Source: Calamus simplicifolius
Lineage: Eukaryota; Streptophyta; Magnoliopsida; Arecales; Arecaceae
DNA length: 64,000 nt
Reading direction: 5' to 3'
NCBI GenBank assembly: GCA_900491605.1
Contig: UESW01004078.1
Location: 543,690 to 607,689 of the forward strand
Position numbers and translations under genes: made by a program
In this document: positions 47,101 to 60,035 of the stretch, piece after piece
Layout: each line of letters starts with the position of its first letter
Numbering within the stretch: the first letter of the stretch is position 1
Notes under the pieces: generated by a model
What the model was told of the DNA's origin: nothing
What the model saw: only the letters and a program-made list of their open reading frames with translations
The model's database searches: none

Positions 47101-50100
47101 ATCTTAAATGCACCTTCACGTTGAAGGAATCGCCTCCTTATCAATTACTTTTGTTCCTAAAATTGCTCACTTTCTCATCACATCGACTTCGTTCTGTTGG
47201 TCATTTCCCTCTCTTCTTGTTTGGTCATCTCCCTCTCTTTTCGTCAATGAATTTTATGAAATCCTTAAGATCTCTTCTACCGGCTATCTGCTTATCTTTC
47301 TTTCCTTCCGTCAATAGATCTTATGAATCCTCAAGATCTCACCTACTGGCTGTCTGTTCATCTTCCTCTCGTTCCATCATAATGGATTTTACGAAATCTT
47401 CAAGACCTTCCTTGCTGGGTGATGTGGTGCACCCCCTCTCATTGTCAGGTAATGGTGACAAAAGCATAAAATTCGATGAGAGAAAACAGTGGCAAGATAA
47501 ACCATAAAGTTTGATTTTTTTTTTGGGCACCAGCAACGCATATAACCCATTAAAATCGGTTACTAATGATATATTTACATCTTTTAAAATATAACCAGAT
47601 GGCTGTTATTTTTAATATTTAAAAAATTGAAGGATACTGTAGCAAAACCCTTTTCCATAACATTCTAACCTACTAACATCATTGACTGTAGTCCTATCCT
47701 ATATGGTTCCTCTTATAATCCTTACAGGCATATGATGACCGTACAGCACTTTAAAAATGCCTTTACTACATCCATCCCTATCTTTAGAAATTTCTCTTTA
47801 TCTTACTATTATATAATTCCCTAGCATGTTTTGCCTGTTGCAACTTCTAAGCCTTTTTTAACATGTGCATTCCTCTTGATTTCTTTTTCTAGTTTTACTG
47901 TACATGCATCATAGTATTGTTATCTTTGCAATGCTCATCTTGTTTGCTTTGAGTGTTATAGTTGCTTAATGTTCCTAGCTGGACAACATTGTGGGTCTTA
48001 TTGCCTTTTTATGAAAATTTCTTTCGTGGCAAGGCATGCATCAATCTCATAACACCATTACAAGCATTTTTTTTTTTTCACTTTATTATCTGGCTTATTT
48101 CTATGTGATGTGTTTTGATCCTTCTTTTTGGGGGGAGGGGGGAGGGGGGTGGATGATGGTCTCAAGAGGAGAGGGTGCATTCAGCTGAACATCAGATGTC
48201 TATTTATCTATCCATTTTTTGTGTAATAATGTCAAGATGATGAACCTATCCTGAATTTGTTTATCATAAACTCATTTTCATTTTTTTTCTACAGAATTTG
48301 CATTTCAGATACTCTGTTTTAGTATTACTTAGACCCTTAATCTCAAACTCTTGACTTGATTTTCTCGATATAGTGGACTCCAGTATCTCTCTCATCAACT
48401 AGTTATATACCCTGTGCATAAAATTGCACCATGATTTCTCATATTTAGCATCATTGTGTCACTTGATTTTACAAATCATATTGTGATGATTAAGATCAAA
48501 AATGAAATGATAAGTTTGACATGGAAACTTTTTCTTTTCTTTTTTGCCTTAGGATTTGGATAGGGAATTCCTTGTTCGCATGTCTTACATGGAAATATAT
48601 AATGAAGAAATTAATGATTTATTGGCTCCAGAGCATCGAAAGTTACAAATTCATGAGAGTATTGAGGTATCAACCATCCTGACTGACCTAGCATTATTCT
48701 CATTAGCCATCCAATAAATTTTCCCTCCCCTCTTTTTGTGACTTTCCTCATTTTTTGAAGAGGGGCATATACGTGGCTGGTTTAAGAGAAGAAATTGTTA
48801 CCTGCCCTGAACAGGTCCTTGATTTAATGGAGTTCGGAGAATGTAGGGCTTTCTGCATCTTTTTTTTCCTTTTGATAGCATTCTAGTTATTTTATAACAA
48901 CTAAAAGATGTTATTTATGTTTTTATTTTCATCCCTGCAGCTCATCGCCACATTGGAGAGACAAACATGAATCTTTACAGCAGCAGGTCTCATACAATAT
49001 TTCGCATGGTAATTATCATGCCCTAAGTCTTCTGCTGTATGATTAACAATGAAGTTCTTTAGCCTTTCTCTATTTACTATTTAAGTGAAACATCAGATTG
49101 TTGAGAGTCGAGAGAAAGTTGAAGACAGCAATATTGTTGATTCTTGTGATGCGGTTCGTGTTTCTGTTCTGGTATGCGATGAAAGAAATATATTAGCCTT
49201 TTATCACTGTTTTCTTCATTCTTTGTTTCTTTTTTTATTCTCCCTGTCTGTCTAGTACTATTTAGATCGTCACCTCATGAGTAAACCTGAGAATTTTCTC
49301 TGTATGTTCAGAATCTAGTGGATTTAGCTGGCTCAGAACGTGCTGCAAAGACTGGTGCAGAAGGTGTGCGTCTAAAAGAGGGTTCCCATATTAATAAAAG
49401 CCTACTGACGCTCGGCACTGTTATAAAAAAGCTAAGTGAAGGTGCAGAGAGCCAAGGGTAAGATATAAGATTTAATACAACTGTTATTTTGACTAATCAT
49501 ATAAATTATAAACAGTTTCTGATGGTGGAAATGTCTGATAGGGGTCATGTTCCATATCGGGACAGCAAGCTCACTCGGATTCTGCAACCTGCACTTGGTG
49601 GAAATGCGAATACTGCAATCATATGTAACATAACACTTGCACAGGTTTTTATAATTTGATTTACTTGCATAACTTGACATAAATTCATTAGCAAGGACAG
49701 ATTTTATTATATTAAAATATAATAAGCCTTTGTGTAAAGATCTAACTGTGTTCTGTTTTGTTTTCTTTTATATTATTATGCTGATAGGAATTTCTTAGCT
49801 CTCTCATTCTTCACATTGATCAGTGTTACTTTGCATTCTTACAGCAAAACTAGGCTCAAAATTTCTCCTAATGCTTAGTTCTTTATATTTGTCATTAGTA
49901 GTTGTATAACCAGGATGCAAGAAAGGATAATTTAGAGCACAAGTGGATTGATATGACATTCTTTAGAAGTAGAAAACATATTTAGAGATACAATTATGCC
50001 TTAGCTAAAATAGCAATTATAATTTTTCACTTGGGGTTATGTGGTAAGAGGGCGTGCCTAGCAAATCTAGGGGAATGTTTGAAGTGTTCACTTAAAGGGA

Positions 50101-53100
50101 GGATAAAAAAGATTGGATAATTCAAAGGTTCCCACAAGTTGAAAAGATGGAATGATCTCATTTAACACATGCTTCTAAAAAGTAGAAAGAACAAAGAAAT
50201 ATTTGCTGCTAATTAGAAAGACTCAACATAGAATTGCCCAGTCATACATGTAGAAATAACAAGGTGTGATCTACTTTATGTGATTAGATCTTCTTGTCAA
50301 ACATGTTCAGCTCATTACAAAATCATTAAGGAAGAGTTTCATAAGGAGAGAACTCTGTCTTTAATCCCAAATTTAGGTGAAAGACCCAAATCTGAATTGG
50401 GTTGCAACATATTAGCGGACATCATATTGCAAGGACAAACGTAGAAATAACAGGGCTGCAAGGAACTTTATGTGATACAGGTCACCTTGTCTGGAAGAGA
50501 TTCATAAAGAGAGAACTCAATCTTTAATTCTATATTAAATATACTTGTCCACAACATTGAGATGAAAGACCCAAATCTGAACTGAGTTGCAAGTTATGAG
50601 TCAAATTTAGATTGTAAGGACCAATGTCTGATGTTGTCTTACCGTAACCATACATTTTCGTTCACTTGACTTGATGACTGTTAGTAGTGCATGAAAAGTA
50701 CCAATTATTGATATAGATGGGCTAATGTTCTTTCTAGGAAGTTTTCATGACCGACAAGAGTGAAGATGGGCTTTCATGCATCTAGTCAGGGATTAAGATT
50801 TAATTTGCATGGACGTAAGTGAACAAGATATATGGGACCAAGGTTTACTAATTGGGTACTAGTGTCGAATTGCCAATGAACTAGTGGTTTGGGCTGGTAT
50901 GCCCTTTTTTCCATAGTTTCTTAATTTGTTTCCTTTTTTATGAGGTTTACAAGGCTGAGATCCTCATGTGAACTCTCATCCTTGCTTAGCCTCATGTGAA
51001 CTCTCATCCTTTCTTAACCTCACCTGAATCTTATCCTTTCTCCTCTAGTTCTCATCATCTCTCTTATTTCCTCTTTCCTTATTATTTACTTACAATTTTT
51101 TATGTAAATAAGGAAAATATCCTCCACTTAAATTCAACAAAAATATAAAAAAAACATCAAATTTTTTGAGAATAAAATGTCAATGTTTTCTCTTAAACAA
51201 ATTTGAAGAATTTTAAGAAATCACAGTTTAGCAAATATCAAGTTGGGGGCACTTCTACTCTGGACAAAAATCCTAAAAAATTAATTTAACTTATAAATGA
51301 TGGAAAACAAAGCACTGAGAAAAATTATCATAAAATATAATTTATAAAGCTTTAGTTAATGTTTTATCAAACTTATTGGGTTTTCAAACATAGACGGGAT
51401 CATAGTAATAGTGAACTTTACATTGACTAATGGGACTTGATTTACAGTTCATCAAGACAATAAAATTAAATTTGCCATAAAATTTTGAGGTTAAAACTTA
51501 TTTCGAGGGTTTAAAGTATGATGTGTCACTAGAACAGAGGGTTATAGTCTTCAACTTACTACTATCCTCCTTTATTTGGGCTTGGGACCGGCTATGTATA
51601 AAACTCAAGTTTTGTACATAGGTAGTCATGCTAAGGGCACTAAAATCTACTATATTTGTTGATAATATTTGACTTAAGGTCTTTGACACTGATTCGTATC
51701 AATTATACCATACCATATCAATATATGGTATCAAATTTTGATTCGGTATGAGCCAACTGGCTTTAGTTGAGTCATTCCAACTGATGCTGGTCCGAGCTGA
51801 GTAGTACCAAGCGGTACCAAGCGGCTAAAAGTGAAAAAAAAATGGCACACTCTCAGTACGGGTGTATATATCGTACCATACCAAACCAATAATGCAGTAG
51901 TATGGGTTTCGGTAACAGTTTTGCGAACCTTGATTTGACTTTTGTTTGCCTCTTTTTTCTTGGTTGGTTTGCTCTTTAGCTTGTCATGTTAAAGTTTTGT
52001 ACATAGCCGGATTTACAATTAGGGCAGTACAATCTAATATATTTGTTGATATCATTTGACTTCTATTTGCCTCTAATTTCTTGGTTGGTTTGCTCTTTGG
52101 CTTATCACGTTAGTTGAGGCAGATTTTCTATTCTTTAAGTTGATGTTTTCTTCATGCAGGTTCATACAGATGAGACAAAAAACAGTCTCCAGTTTGCAAG
52201 CAGGGCTTTGCGTGTTACAAATTGTGCATGCGTGAATGAGGTCACTCTCTTATTCAATTTATTGTCCTCACTCTAGTTTTTTCATGTGCTACTAAATTTT
52301 CCTGATTATTGTTTTAATTTCTTTGAAGAAAATTGGCTCAAACTGTTGATCAACACAACCATGTGCTAAATTTTCTCTTCATTAACAGATTTTAACAGAT
52401 GCGGCTTTATTAAAGCGCCAGAGAAAAGAAATTGAGGAACTTCGAGCAAAACTGCTGGTTTGTATGGCTGCTTTTGTATGATTTTTCATATATTAGCTTC
52501 GGACACTTCACAATAAGCCTTTTGTTTTCTTTCCTCTTTCTCTCCGAAAAAACTCTAGAGCTCTCACTCAGAACATCTGGAGGAAGAAATTCTGAACCTG
52601 CGAAACACACTACTACAGGTCAATAAATGTCTTATTTTTTGATATTTCTTCTCTGAAAAGACAACAATTTTGTTTGCTGCTACACATGTTCTTAAGTCAA
52701 AAGACATTCTTCAGAGTGAGCTTGAGAAGGAGAGGATTGCTTTAGAGTTGGAAGAGGAGAAGAAAGCTAAAGATGACCGTGACAGGAGATTGCAAGAACA
52801 AGCAAAGAAAATTGAAAATCTGAGTTCATTGGTATTATGTTCAGAAAGAGATGAGAAGAGTGCATACCTCAGTAAGGTTATTATTTTTCTGTTCTCTAAA
52901 TGATTGCATCTTATGATACCTGATCAAATCTATGAATGTGAATTTTCTAATCATTTTATATTTGTCTTATTATAGTTTTATGCATTAATCATTTTTCATT
53001 TTTGAGTTCATTTATTGACTGTGTATTTTTGTTTCTAGGACCTACTTTTCATTCTCTTGCTCAAACTATACATAATGTCTAATTTGCCTTGTGTGCCTGT

Positions 53101-54897
53101 TAATTTATTTCTATGTTATGGATCAGAAATTTAATCTCTCTTTCCAGTCTTTTTTTCTAATGAAATACAATGAGATAAGAGTTTTCAATGCCTACTTCAT
53201 TAATTATGTGGTGGATTTGTGTGGGCTACCATCTGATGATGCATCTTTTCTTCTGATGGTTTATAAATTGTAATGAAGAACAATTTTTCTCTCAGCATCT
53301 TTTATGACCACTCTGTATTTTGAAGGTATAAGTATTCCTTTATTTCTCTTCTTTTTTTCCTTCTCTGGTTTCTGATGTGATTTTCTTCTTGTGAAATGCC
53401 AAATTATCATGCATGTACCTGATTACCTGATTAATATCAGCAGTACTAATCTTTCGTTGCCTGTTATATTTCTGAATAACCCAGCTGACCTGTATACACC
53501 TAAGATATTTTTCAGTTTGTCAGTAGCCTGTCTTATTGTGAAGTATATGTTCTGCATATTCAAGTTCATTTGCCCAACTATACAAAATTAGCAAATCAAT
53601 TGCTTTGGATGTCTACTGATTTTCAGTAATGTTCTCTTGATTATCTGCATTAACTCGCACATGGCATCTTTTTTCTATATGTTAACTTAGCTGTTTTATC
53701 TATTACATTTTCTTAATTTGCAGAATAAAAGACGGGTTACATGGTGCCCAGGACCCCCTTCTAGGAAATGTATGAATGAGGTAAATTCTTATCATTGCAC
53801 CTACTGTTATATAAGATATATCACACTGTGACCTAATCACCTCTCGATGCTCATATTTGATCTTTGATTCTTTATGCTCCTATTTTCTGGGAGTTTAGAC
53901 TTATGCAGTTAAAGGTAATTGCTTTAAATGGTTTCCTTTATGCTGCTCATAATCCTGTATGATTCCATTTGAATTATTTTCCAAGTGAAAAGCATTTGGA
54001 TTAGGAAGACAATTTAGGAAATAAATATTACATACCTCAAAATCAGGCTGGTGCTCCAGATCAGACAGCTAGTATCAGAGAGCCCGTTAGACAAGAGCGA
54101 TATAAGGGTTTGCTGCTTCCTTTTGGAGAATTAATGCATGAAAATGAAGCTGCAATGGATGAAAATAATGGTGATGCCTGCTTAACTGATAACACTGAGC
54201 ATGAAAATGAAGGCAAGGACTTTCTTCTTCCTGATGCACATGCTTTGTTGAATGTTACCAGCAGAAGAAAAATGCATGTCAAGGTGGATGGCTCGTTTCT
54301 GGTGTCCATATAATTTCATTGTTTTGGTCCATTTGATCTAGAGGCTTGACGCAATTGCTTAAATTACTTACAGGGAAGTAGTGAATTGGTAGTAAATCAT
54401 TTAGAACATGAAGACGGCACTATAGAATATGATGCCCAGGTATTCATTCCACCCCCCACCCCCCCCATTCTCCATGTAAATGCTGTATCCCATTTCCTAT
54501 TCATAAATATTACAACATTTCTATGCAGAAAAGGAACAAGGATATGGAAGCTGAAAGATCAACCAGTAAGTTTGTGGAATCAGAAAGCACTCCCAGAAGG
54601 ACAAGTATTTTTTCTTCAGCGAGTCAAATGAGTGGGAATGCATCTTGTGAAAGTAAAAGATTAACTGCAAGAGAGTCTGAAGCAATTTTTGTTATCAAGC
54701 AACTCCAGGATCAGGTCCTTTATAAACCAAGTACATTATTCTATTTTAAGATCTTAAATGTGTCATGATTACATTATTTTTTGTTTCATGCAGATTAAAT
54801 CATTAGAAATAGAGAAGGTTACAATGCAGAAAAATTTGGGTAACAATATCAAATTGGCAACTGAACATAACTTTTGTTCAAAGAGAAGTATGAAGAG
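44153..54897 (+). CDS. KIN7N: kinesin-7 motor protein KIN-7N, exons 1-18
   Basis: Exons: 44153-44276, 44369-44458, 46054-46172, 48553-48666, 48761-48842, 48941-49008, 49097-49171, 49312-49457, 49542-49644, 52160-52240, 52389-52457, 52559-52618, 52715-52876, 53724-53780, 54047-54283, 54374-54439, 54529-54714, 54794-54897. All have GT/AG borders and phases fit through exon 17. The start MERIYVTVRARPLSPEEAK is that of KIN-7N. The motor domain has the P-loop GQTNSGKT (residues 78-85), NMNLYSSRSH (185-194), DLAGSE (228-233) and HVPYRDSKLTRILQ. A neck and coiled coils follow (KRQRKEIEELRAKLL; ELEKERIALELEEEKKAK). The protein is an ATP-driven microtubule motor. Exon 18 is 104 bases and appears to lack one base. 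The 3' end of the gene is not visible and may lie beyond the window. Confidence 0.93.
45695..46053 (+). repeat. 181-bp tandem duplication covering the exon 3 splice acceptor
   Basis: The end of intron 2 is present twice (about 45695-45872 and 45876-46053) with moderate divergence. AATGCTTGGTTGTATATCC at 45831 matches AATGCTTGATTTTATATCC at 46012. The true acceptor GGATAG|GTACC is at 46053; the duplicate has GGACAG|GTGCT at 45872. Confidence 0.88.
46173..48552 (+). other. intron 3 of KIN7N (2.4 kb)
   Basis: Donor GAG|GTGTTC and acceptor CCTTAG. AT-rich with a threefold repeat of about 67 bases at 47242-47430 and a G-rich tract at 48130-48155. The ORFs at 47108-47536 are translations of the repeated stretch. 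Confidence 0.8.
47242..47430. repeat. three diverged copies of a 67-bp unit
   Basis: TCAATGAATTTTATGAAATC, TCAATAGATCTTATGAATCC and TCATAATGGATTTTACGAAATC each start a unit followed by TTAAGATCT/TCAAGATCT and CTACCGGCT/CTACTGGCT. Confidence 0.75.
49645..52159 (+). other. intron 9 of KIN7N (2.5 kb)
   Basis: Donor CAG|GTTTTT and acceptor ATGCAG. It contains a two-copy direct repeat of about 190 bases (50252-50640) and, at 51690-51920, a stretch rich in ATACCATACC and GTATGG inverted words that looks like a transposon relic I cannot classify. Confidence 0.8.
50252..50640. repeat. two-copy imperfect direct repeat
   Basis: AGAAATAACAAGGTGTGATC at 50252 and AGAAATAACAGGGCTGCAAG at 50442 start two copies. 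Each continues with CATAAGGAGAGAACTC / CATAAAGAGAGAACTC and GAAAGACCCAAATCTGAA. Confidence 0.8.
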
Positions 54898-56728
54898 GTA
54901 AACTCTGTCAAATTTTACTAGAATGTAATTTTATTCATTCCACCAGCCTTTCGGATGCACAATTATCTTGTGATGCAAAACTTCTTTTTGCTTGTTGCAG
55001 TCTTTAGTTGGGTTAGTTCAATTTCCAGAATATAAGTAGAGTTGCCTAAATTGTTGGTAATAAGTTGGACTGTTCCAGGTTGTTTTGACCTGGACCATGA
55101 GTTGGATTCGCTGAATTGCCAATTTTCATGACTTTTGAGTTGTGGTGATTATTAGACTTTTTTCTTTATTTATATGGTTTGTTTATACAGATGCTAGCTG
55201 GGCATAGGAAGTTGGTGAATAGATAATCGAAACATGTGATCCTGTGAAAGTCATGAAGATGCCTAAGTGCTATAAAATGTGGAGCTTGTTGAATGTAGCA
55301 TCTTATTTTGATGCCGATGAAGAATGTAGTCACAATTATCCCATGCTTGTTCTTGTAAGCAATTACTATGATACAAATCATGCTATGTCATTAGCATTTA
55401 TTATTTTTTATGAAAGTTATTGTGCATCTAACGTTTTAAAACAACCATAACAAGAAGCAAGATTATGATCCTTTACACAGTTTTGTTGAATGAAATTGGG
55501 AGACTTCTCTCCTTTCTCTTCAACAAGTTAAAAATTAGATTAATGGGTTTCATGTAACATATGACTGTCAGATTTTACTATATATGTGGAAGTCTGATAC
55601 AAGAAATTAAATGAGGTCTAGGTATCATCGGTCAAGATGAACATTTGATTATGCTAATAGAATTTTGCCATAATCAATTTGTCCACTGTTATTTGCATGG
55701 TGTTGAAGTGCGACTTCATCTTGTATGCAAAATCGCATCAATACCTTTCATTCATTGACATATATTGTAAATATCAACTTGATCCCTGCAATTCTAAAAA
55801 AGATGTCACGAGAAGCTTTGAAAGGGTTATTTTGCACAGAGTGTCATGCTTAGTTTTGCTTTTTTGTATGTCCACAACTTGGTAGCAAGAAACTTCTACA
55901 TAGGTTACTATACCCTCTTAAACAAACCTATCCTTGCACTGTTCTTAGGTGTTTCCTTATTCTAAACTGTTTTGGGGGATTTGCTTCCCATCCCTGCATC
56001 CAAAACCACCTCTAAACCCATTTCTTCTTTTGATTACTATGATCCACAGTGCACTTTTATGTGCACCATTATTAAATTACTGTGATGAAGAAATCAATTG
56101 ATTGGGTCAACATGCAGAAACATGTATCTTATGGTGGCTTACCTTAATACTCCCATTTGTTGGGTTGTCTTTCTCATTTTCTTAAGCATCAAAGATTTTC
56201 CATATGCTACCATCTGATCTCGATTGTTGGCTCTATTACATGTATTATGCTTGTTTTTATTCTGTTTTGTGTTCAAATTATCAAGATCTTGGACGTGTAT
56301 TGGGTGGGGCATGTATTAGTTGGTTCTTGTTTTCTGAGGCTTTTATCCATGACAATAGTTTTGTCTGTTACAGGAAGCAAAACTATAATTCTTTGTCATA
56401 GTCTTCTAGTAATATTTAAGCAAACCAATTCCAATTCTTCTTGTCAAGTCAAATATCTTTGATTCTTTTTGAAGTTGAATATTGTTGCAATTGTTTCGGT
56501 TTGAAAATGATGGTTCAGAGGTTTCTTGGATAGTGGCAAACTGCTTGGGTGTGTTTATTTTTCCATAAAATCGATGTCTTGATGGCAGTGGAAGTTCACA
56601 TTTTGCATCTTAGCATATTGGCGAAACATGGTTCAATTTGATTGCACTGTTTTTTCTAGTTAGCACAAATAGACCATAGAGCAAGATGCAGAATAGTTCT
56701 TTATATCATTGTTTTCCTTGGCATAATC

Positions 56729-56731
<3 letters not shown>
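54898..56731 (+). other. sequence after KIN7N exon 18, no further exon seen
   Basis: It opens with a good donor (GAG|GTAAAC) and is AT-rich, as an intron would be. I found no sequence resembling the kinesin tail. Short ORFs at 55166-56462 have no recognisable product. It ends at the TA microsatellite and the next retrotransposon. Confidence 0.6.

Positions 56732-56783
<52 letters not shown>
56732..56783. repeat. TA dinucleotide microsatellite
   Basis: About 25 uninterrupted AT units directly preceding the gypsy LTR. The insertion target was probably within a TA run. Confidence 0.95.
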
Positions 56784-56786
<3 letters not shown>

Positions 56787-56931
56787 GGTAAAATCGCCAT
56801 TGCATTGATAATCATGCGAAGGGGCTAAGATCAGCCCCATTCCCCCGCCCGCTAAGTTACGCCTATGAAGAACGACCCAACTAATGTGGCCCGGCGGGTC
56901 GAGCAACTTATGGTTCGGTTCTACCGAGCCA

Positions 56932-57122
56932 TCCATAACTCGGCTTCCCCGAACTTCCATAGCTCGGCTTTCCCGAGCTTCCATAGCTCGGCTTCCCCGA
57001 GCTTCCATAGCTCGGCTTTCCCGAGCTTCCATAGCTCGGCTCCCCGAGCTCCCCATAGCTCGGCTCCCCCGAGCTCCATAGCTCGGCTTTCCCGAGCTTC
57101 CATAGCTCGACTTCCCTGAGCG
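56932..57122. repeat. tandem array of 24-bp hairpin units in the LTR
   Basis: Eight units of the form CATAGCTCGGCTTTCCCGAG plus CTTC. AGCTCGG and CCGAGCT form a 7-bp stem around a 4-5 base loop in most units. ORFs on all frames here are translations of the array. Confidence 0.92.
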
Positions 57123-57399
57123 ATCCATGACTCATACTCACCTCCGTGGAACCCGGCGCGGGAGAGCCTAGGCCTATCGTAACAGAATCCCAAACAAAGA
57201 ATCATATTGAGGAGTGGTCTAGGATTTAGAATAGCGGCCTAGGACCTACGCACTCATCAGAGCTCAGGCCACCAGGGGGCCCTCCCAGCCATCGATCTTT
57301 TAACAAACAAGATACGATCCCACGTTTTCATAACAGATTGATTCGAATCCCAACAACCTTCGAACCTTCCAGAAGGCGCTCAAGGTCCAGGTGATTGCC

Positions 57400-57407
57400 T
57401 ATAAATA
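57400..57407 (+). promoter_or_regulatory. TATA box of the second Tat LTR
   Basis: TATAAATA, 300 bases before the LTR end, followed by a pyrimidine-rich start region (CTCACTCTCACTCTCC). Confidence 0.7.
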
Positions 57408-57709
57408 CGACATTCCCAGATTTTTCAGGTATGCGCTCACAGCCCTTGGCTCACTCTCACTCTCCTCTCACTGCTCGTCGGTGCTCCCTGGAGCTCCCGA
57501 TTGGCCACCCTGGAGAGACTTCCGGAGAGATCCTCTCCCCATTTTCTGTTGATCACCGATCCCCACTGACTTGAGCGTCGAGGGTCTTCCGCGGAGGGCC
57601 ACCCCCAACGCCTCTCGCGCGAGGACTTCTGTGCAGGTCCGCCCAGGAGGAAGCCCAGATCAGGAGACCGACACGCCCGAGTCGGAGGACAGATCCCGGC
57701 GGCAACAGA

Positions 57710-57725
57710 TTGGCGCTAGAGGAAG
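57710..57725 (+). other. primer binding site of the second Tat element
   Basis: TTGGCGCTAGAGGAAG lies two bases inside the LTR end, as in the other Tat element (TTGGCGC start). Confidence 0.75.
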
Positions 57726-57792
57726 GGCCTCAAGTCCCATTAAAACTTGAAGAAAGGAGATAAGGATCTCGATCTGGAGTAGAACCTCTCCA

Positions 57793-59285
57793 ATGGCTAA
57801 TTGGAGAAGAGCAACCTCTGAAGCCCAGGACCAGGTCGTCACTCAAAGACCTGATCCGATAGGCAATGCGGCGCCGCAGCCTCCGCCAGTTGAGACCCGT
57901 CACCATCAGCCATCCCGGTGACCCAGGACCAGTTCGCCACGGTCCAGCAGGTCCAAGCCCTGACCCACCTGGTTCAGGAACGTTTCGCAGCTGCCCCTGT
58001 TCCACGCCTTCATGAGGAGGCCGCAGCTCCTTTCTCTCCGGCCACCTCCTCTCTGGTCCGCATGAAGCCACGGACCCCCCACACCAACCCAAAGGGGACA
58101 AACCGGTCCCGCGAGGCGGTTGCAACAGGATCCTCCCAGATCTCGACGAGCCCGGACCCTTTCCCCGGTGTCCTCCCGCCATGATTCGCGTCCCTGCGCT
58201 CTCCTCGCCCAGCTCCTCTCTACATCTGAAGAGGAGATCCGTCGACAAATCTGGGAGATGCGTCAGGAACTGGATGCCGCCAAGCAGGCCCATCCCTCAG
58301 CCCAAGGCGGAGCAGGGCATCCCTTTCTCCAAAGGGATCATGGAGGAAGTGATTCCCTCCCATGTCAAACTACCCGCCGTCGAGCCCTACCACGGCTCTT
58401 CTGACCCGGATGATCATCTCAGCAGCTTCCGGTCAATAATGATGTTCCACGGAGCATCCGACGCAATCCTCTGCCGCGCCTTCCCCTCCACCCTCAGAGG
58501 ATCTGCCCGAACCTGGTTCAACACCTTGAAACCAGGTTCCGTTGATTCATTCGACGAGCTGAGCCGTCTTTTTATTGGCCAGTTCGTCAGTAGCCGCCGT
58601 CACCGGCGGAGATCGACTCCCTCTCCGAAGTTAAGCAGAGAGAGGGGGAGTCCTTGAGAAACTACCTTGGCCGTTTCAACAAGGCCATGCTAGAGGTGGA
58701 CCACCTTAATCATGAGGTGGCTATGTCCGCCTTAGCGAGGGAGTTTCGAAGGAGAGCGACTTCTACCTGGCGATGGAAGTCAGCTACCCCCCAAACCTCT
58801 CCGATATGATGGCCCTGGCAGACAAATACGCCAGGGTCGAAGAATCGCGGAGAGTTGCCCGCGCCGAGTTGGCGAAGAAGAAAGAACCTAAAGGCTCTGA
58901 CAGGCACCGACCCGTCCGTCGGCCAAGTCCATCTCGCCAAAGAGCTCCCCCACCGCCGCCAAGAAATCGCTCCCGGAGCCCGCCCAGACGATTCGACCGG
59001 TACACTCCGCTCACTGTACCCAGGGCGCAAATTCTCATGGAGATAGAGCGCCAGCTCCCCCGGCCAGCTTCTCTCCGAGGGAACCCAACCCGGAGGGACC
59101 CCGCCAAATACTGCCGCTACCACCGGGAGCACGGCCATGACACCGAGGAATGTTGGCAGTTGAAGAATGAGATTGAGAGACTGATTCAACGGGGCCGACT
59201 GAACCAGTTCAGGAGGGCACCCGAGCCAGGACAAGGGGGGATCGCCAGCCCGAGCTTCAACAACCTCCACCAAATCCGCCTGTAA
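57793..59285 (+). pseudogene. gag: gag of the second Tat element
   Basis: A start at 57793 (MANWRRATSEAQDQVV) leads through an early frame break into 57918-58184 (QDQFATVQQVQALTHLVQER). The gag core is in 58181-58657 (SHVKLPAVEPYHGSSDPDDH, FPSTLRGSARTWFNTL). The nucleocapsid-like motif CRYHREHGHDTEECWQLKNE is at about 59110-59170 in 58773-59285. At least three frame changes separate these parts. Opposite-strand ORFs of up to 187 residues here (57730-58293, 58710-59273) have no recognisable domain. Confidence 0.87.
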
Positions 59286-59439
59286 TCGGCCACATCAACA
59301 TGATCGAGGAGGCCGGCGGCTCGAGCTCCAGAAATGATGATGAAGGATCGGCGCCAAAGAAAGCACGGACGGGCGAGCTCTCCTTCTCCGACGACGATCT
59401 CCGAGGGATACAGTTCCCCATGACGATGCACTAGTTGTA

Positions 59440-59860
59440 TCCCTCAATTTAAATGACTATGATGTAAGCCGGATCCTCGTTGACAGTGGAAGTTCTGTGA
59501 ATGTTTTGTACCTCGATGTGTTTGCCAAGATGAGACTGCTCATGGAAAACCTTCGAGCCGTGGACTCCACCCTAATGGGATTCACAGGCGACGTCATCAT
59601 CCCGGAAGGGGTCGTAACCTTAACGGTTCGCGCAGGAACCTGGCCCCTTGTAGCCACTGTTCACACGGACTTCCTAGTAACTAAACTCAGGTCGCCCTAC
59701 AACGCAATATTTGGGAGACCCGGCCTGATGTCCCTCAAAGCAGTTGTCTCCATCCCACCTGTCTATGAAATTCCCCACCAGGCGGGGAGTTGGAGTTGTC
59801 CAGGGAAGCCAAACCATGGCTCGACAGTGCTTCGTCACCAGCCTTCAGTCTAGAATGCCG
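59440..59860 (+). pseudogene. aspartic protease region of the second Tat element
   Basis: SRILVDSGSSVNVLYLDVF at about 59470-59525 carries the DSG active site, and a downstream YNAIFGRPGL block is typical of the C-terminal part of the gypsy protease. A frame break follows near 59790. Confidence 0.85.
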
Positions 59861-60035
59861 GAGGTTGACGGGCTGGACGCTCGGGAGGACTTCACCGAGC
59901 AACGGGGAGAACCAGCCGAGGAACTGGAAGAAGTGCCGCTGGACGAGGCTCGTCCCGACCGAACCATAAAGATTGGGTCGCTGCTGAAAGGCGAACCTCG
60001 GCAGGAGCTGATCGACTTCCTCCGGAACAACGCCG

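Larger units (their letters stand above)
56784..57707 (+). repeat. 5' LTR of the second Tat element
   Basis: 924 bp from TGGGGTAAAATCGCC to GGCGGCAACA, just before the primer site. The left end is inferred from the TG at the microsatellite border, and the copy needed to prove it lies outside the window. Confidence 0.75.

Noticed and set aside
57730..58293. 187-residue - strand ORF opposite gag, and another at 58710-59273
   Set aside because: They are GC-rich shadows of the gag frame with no recognisable domain.
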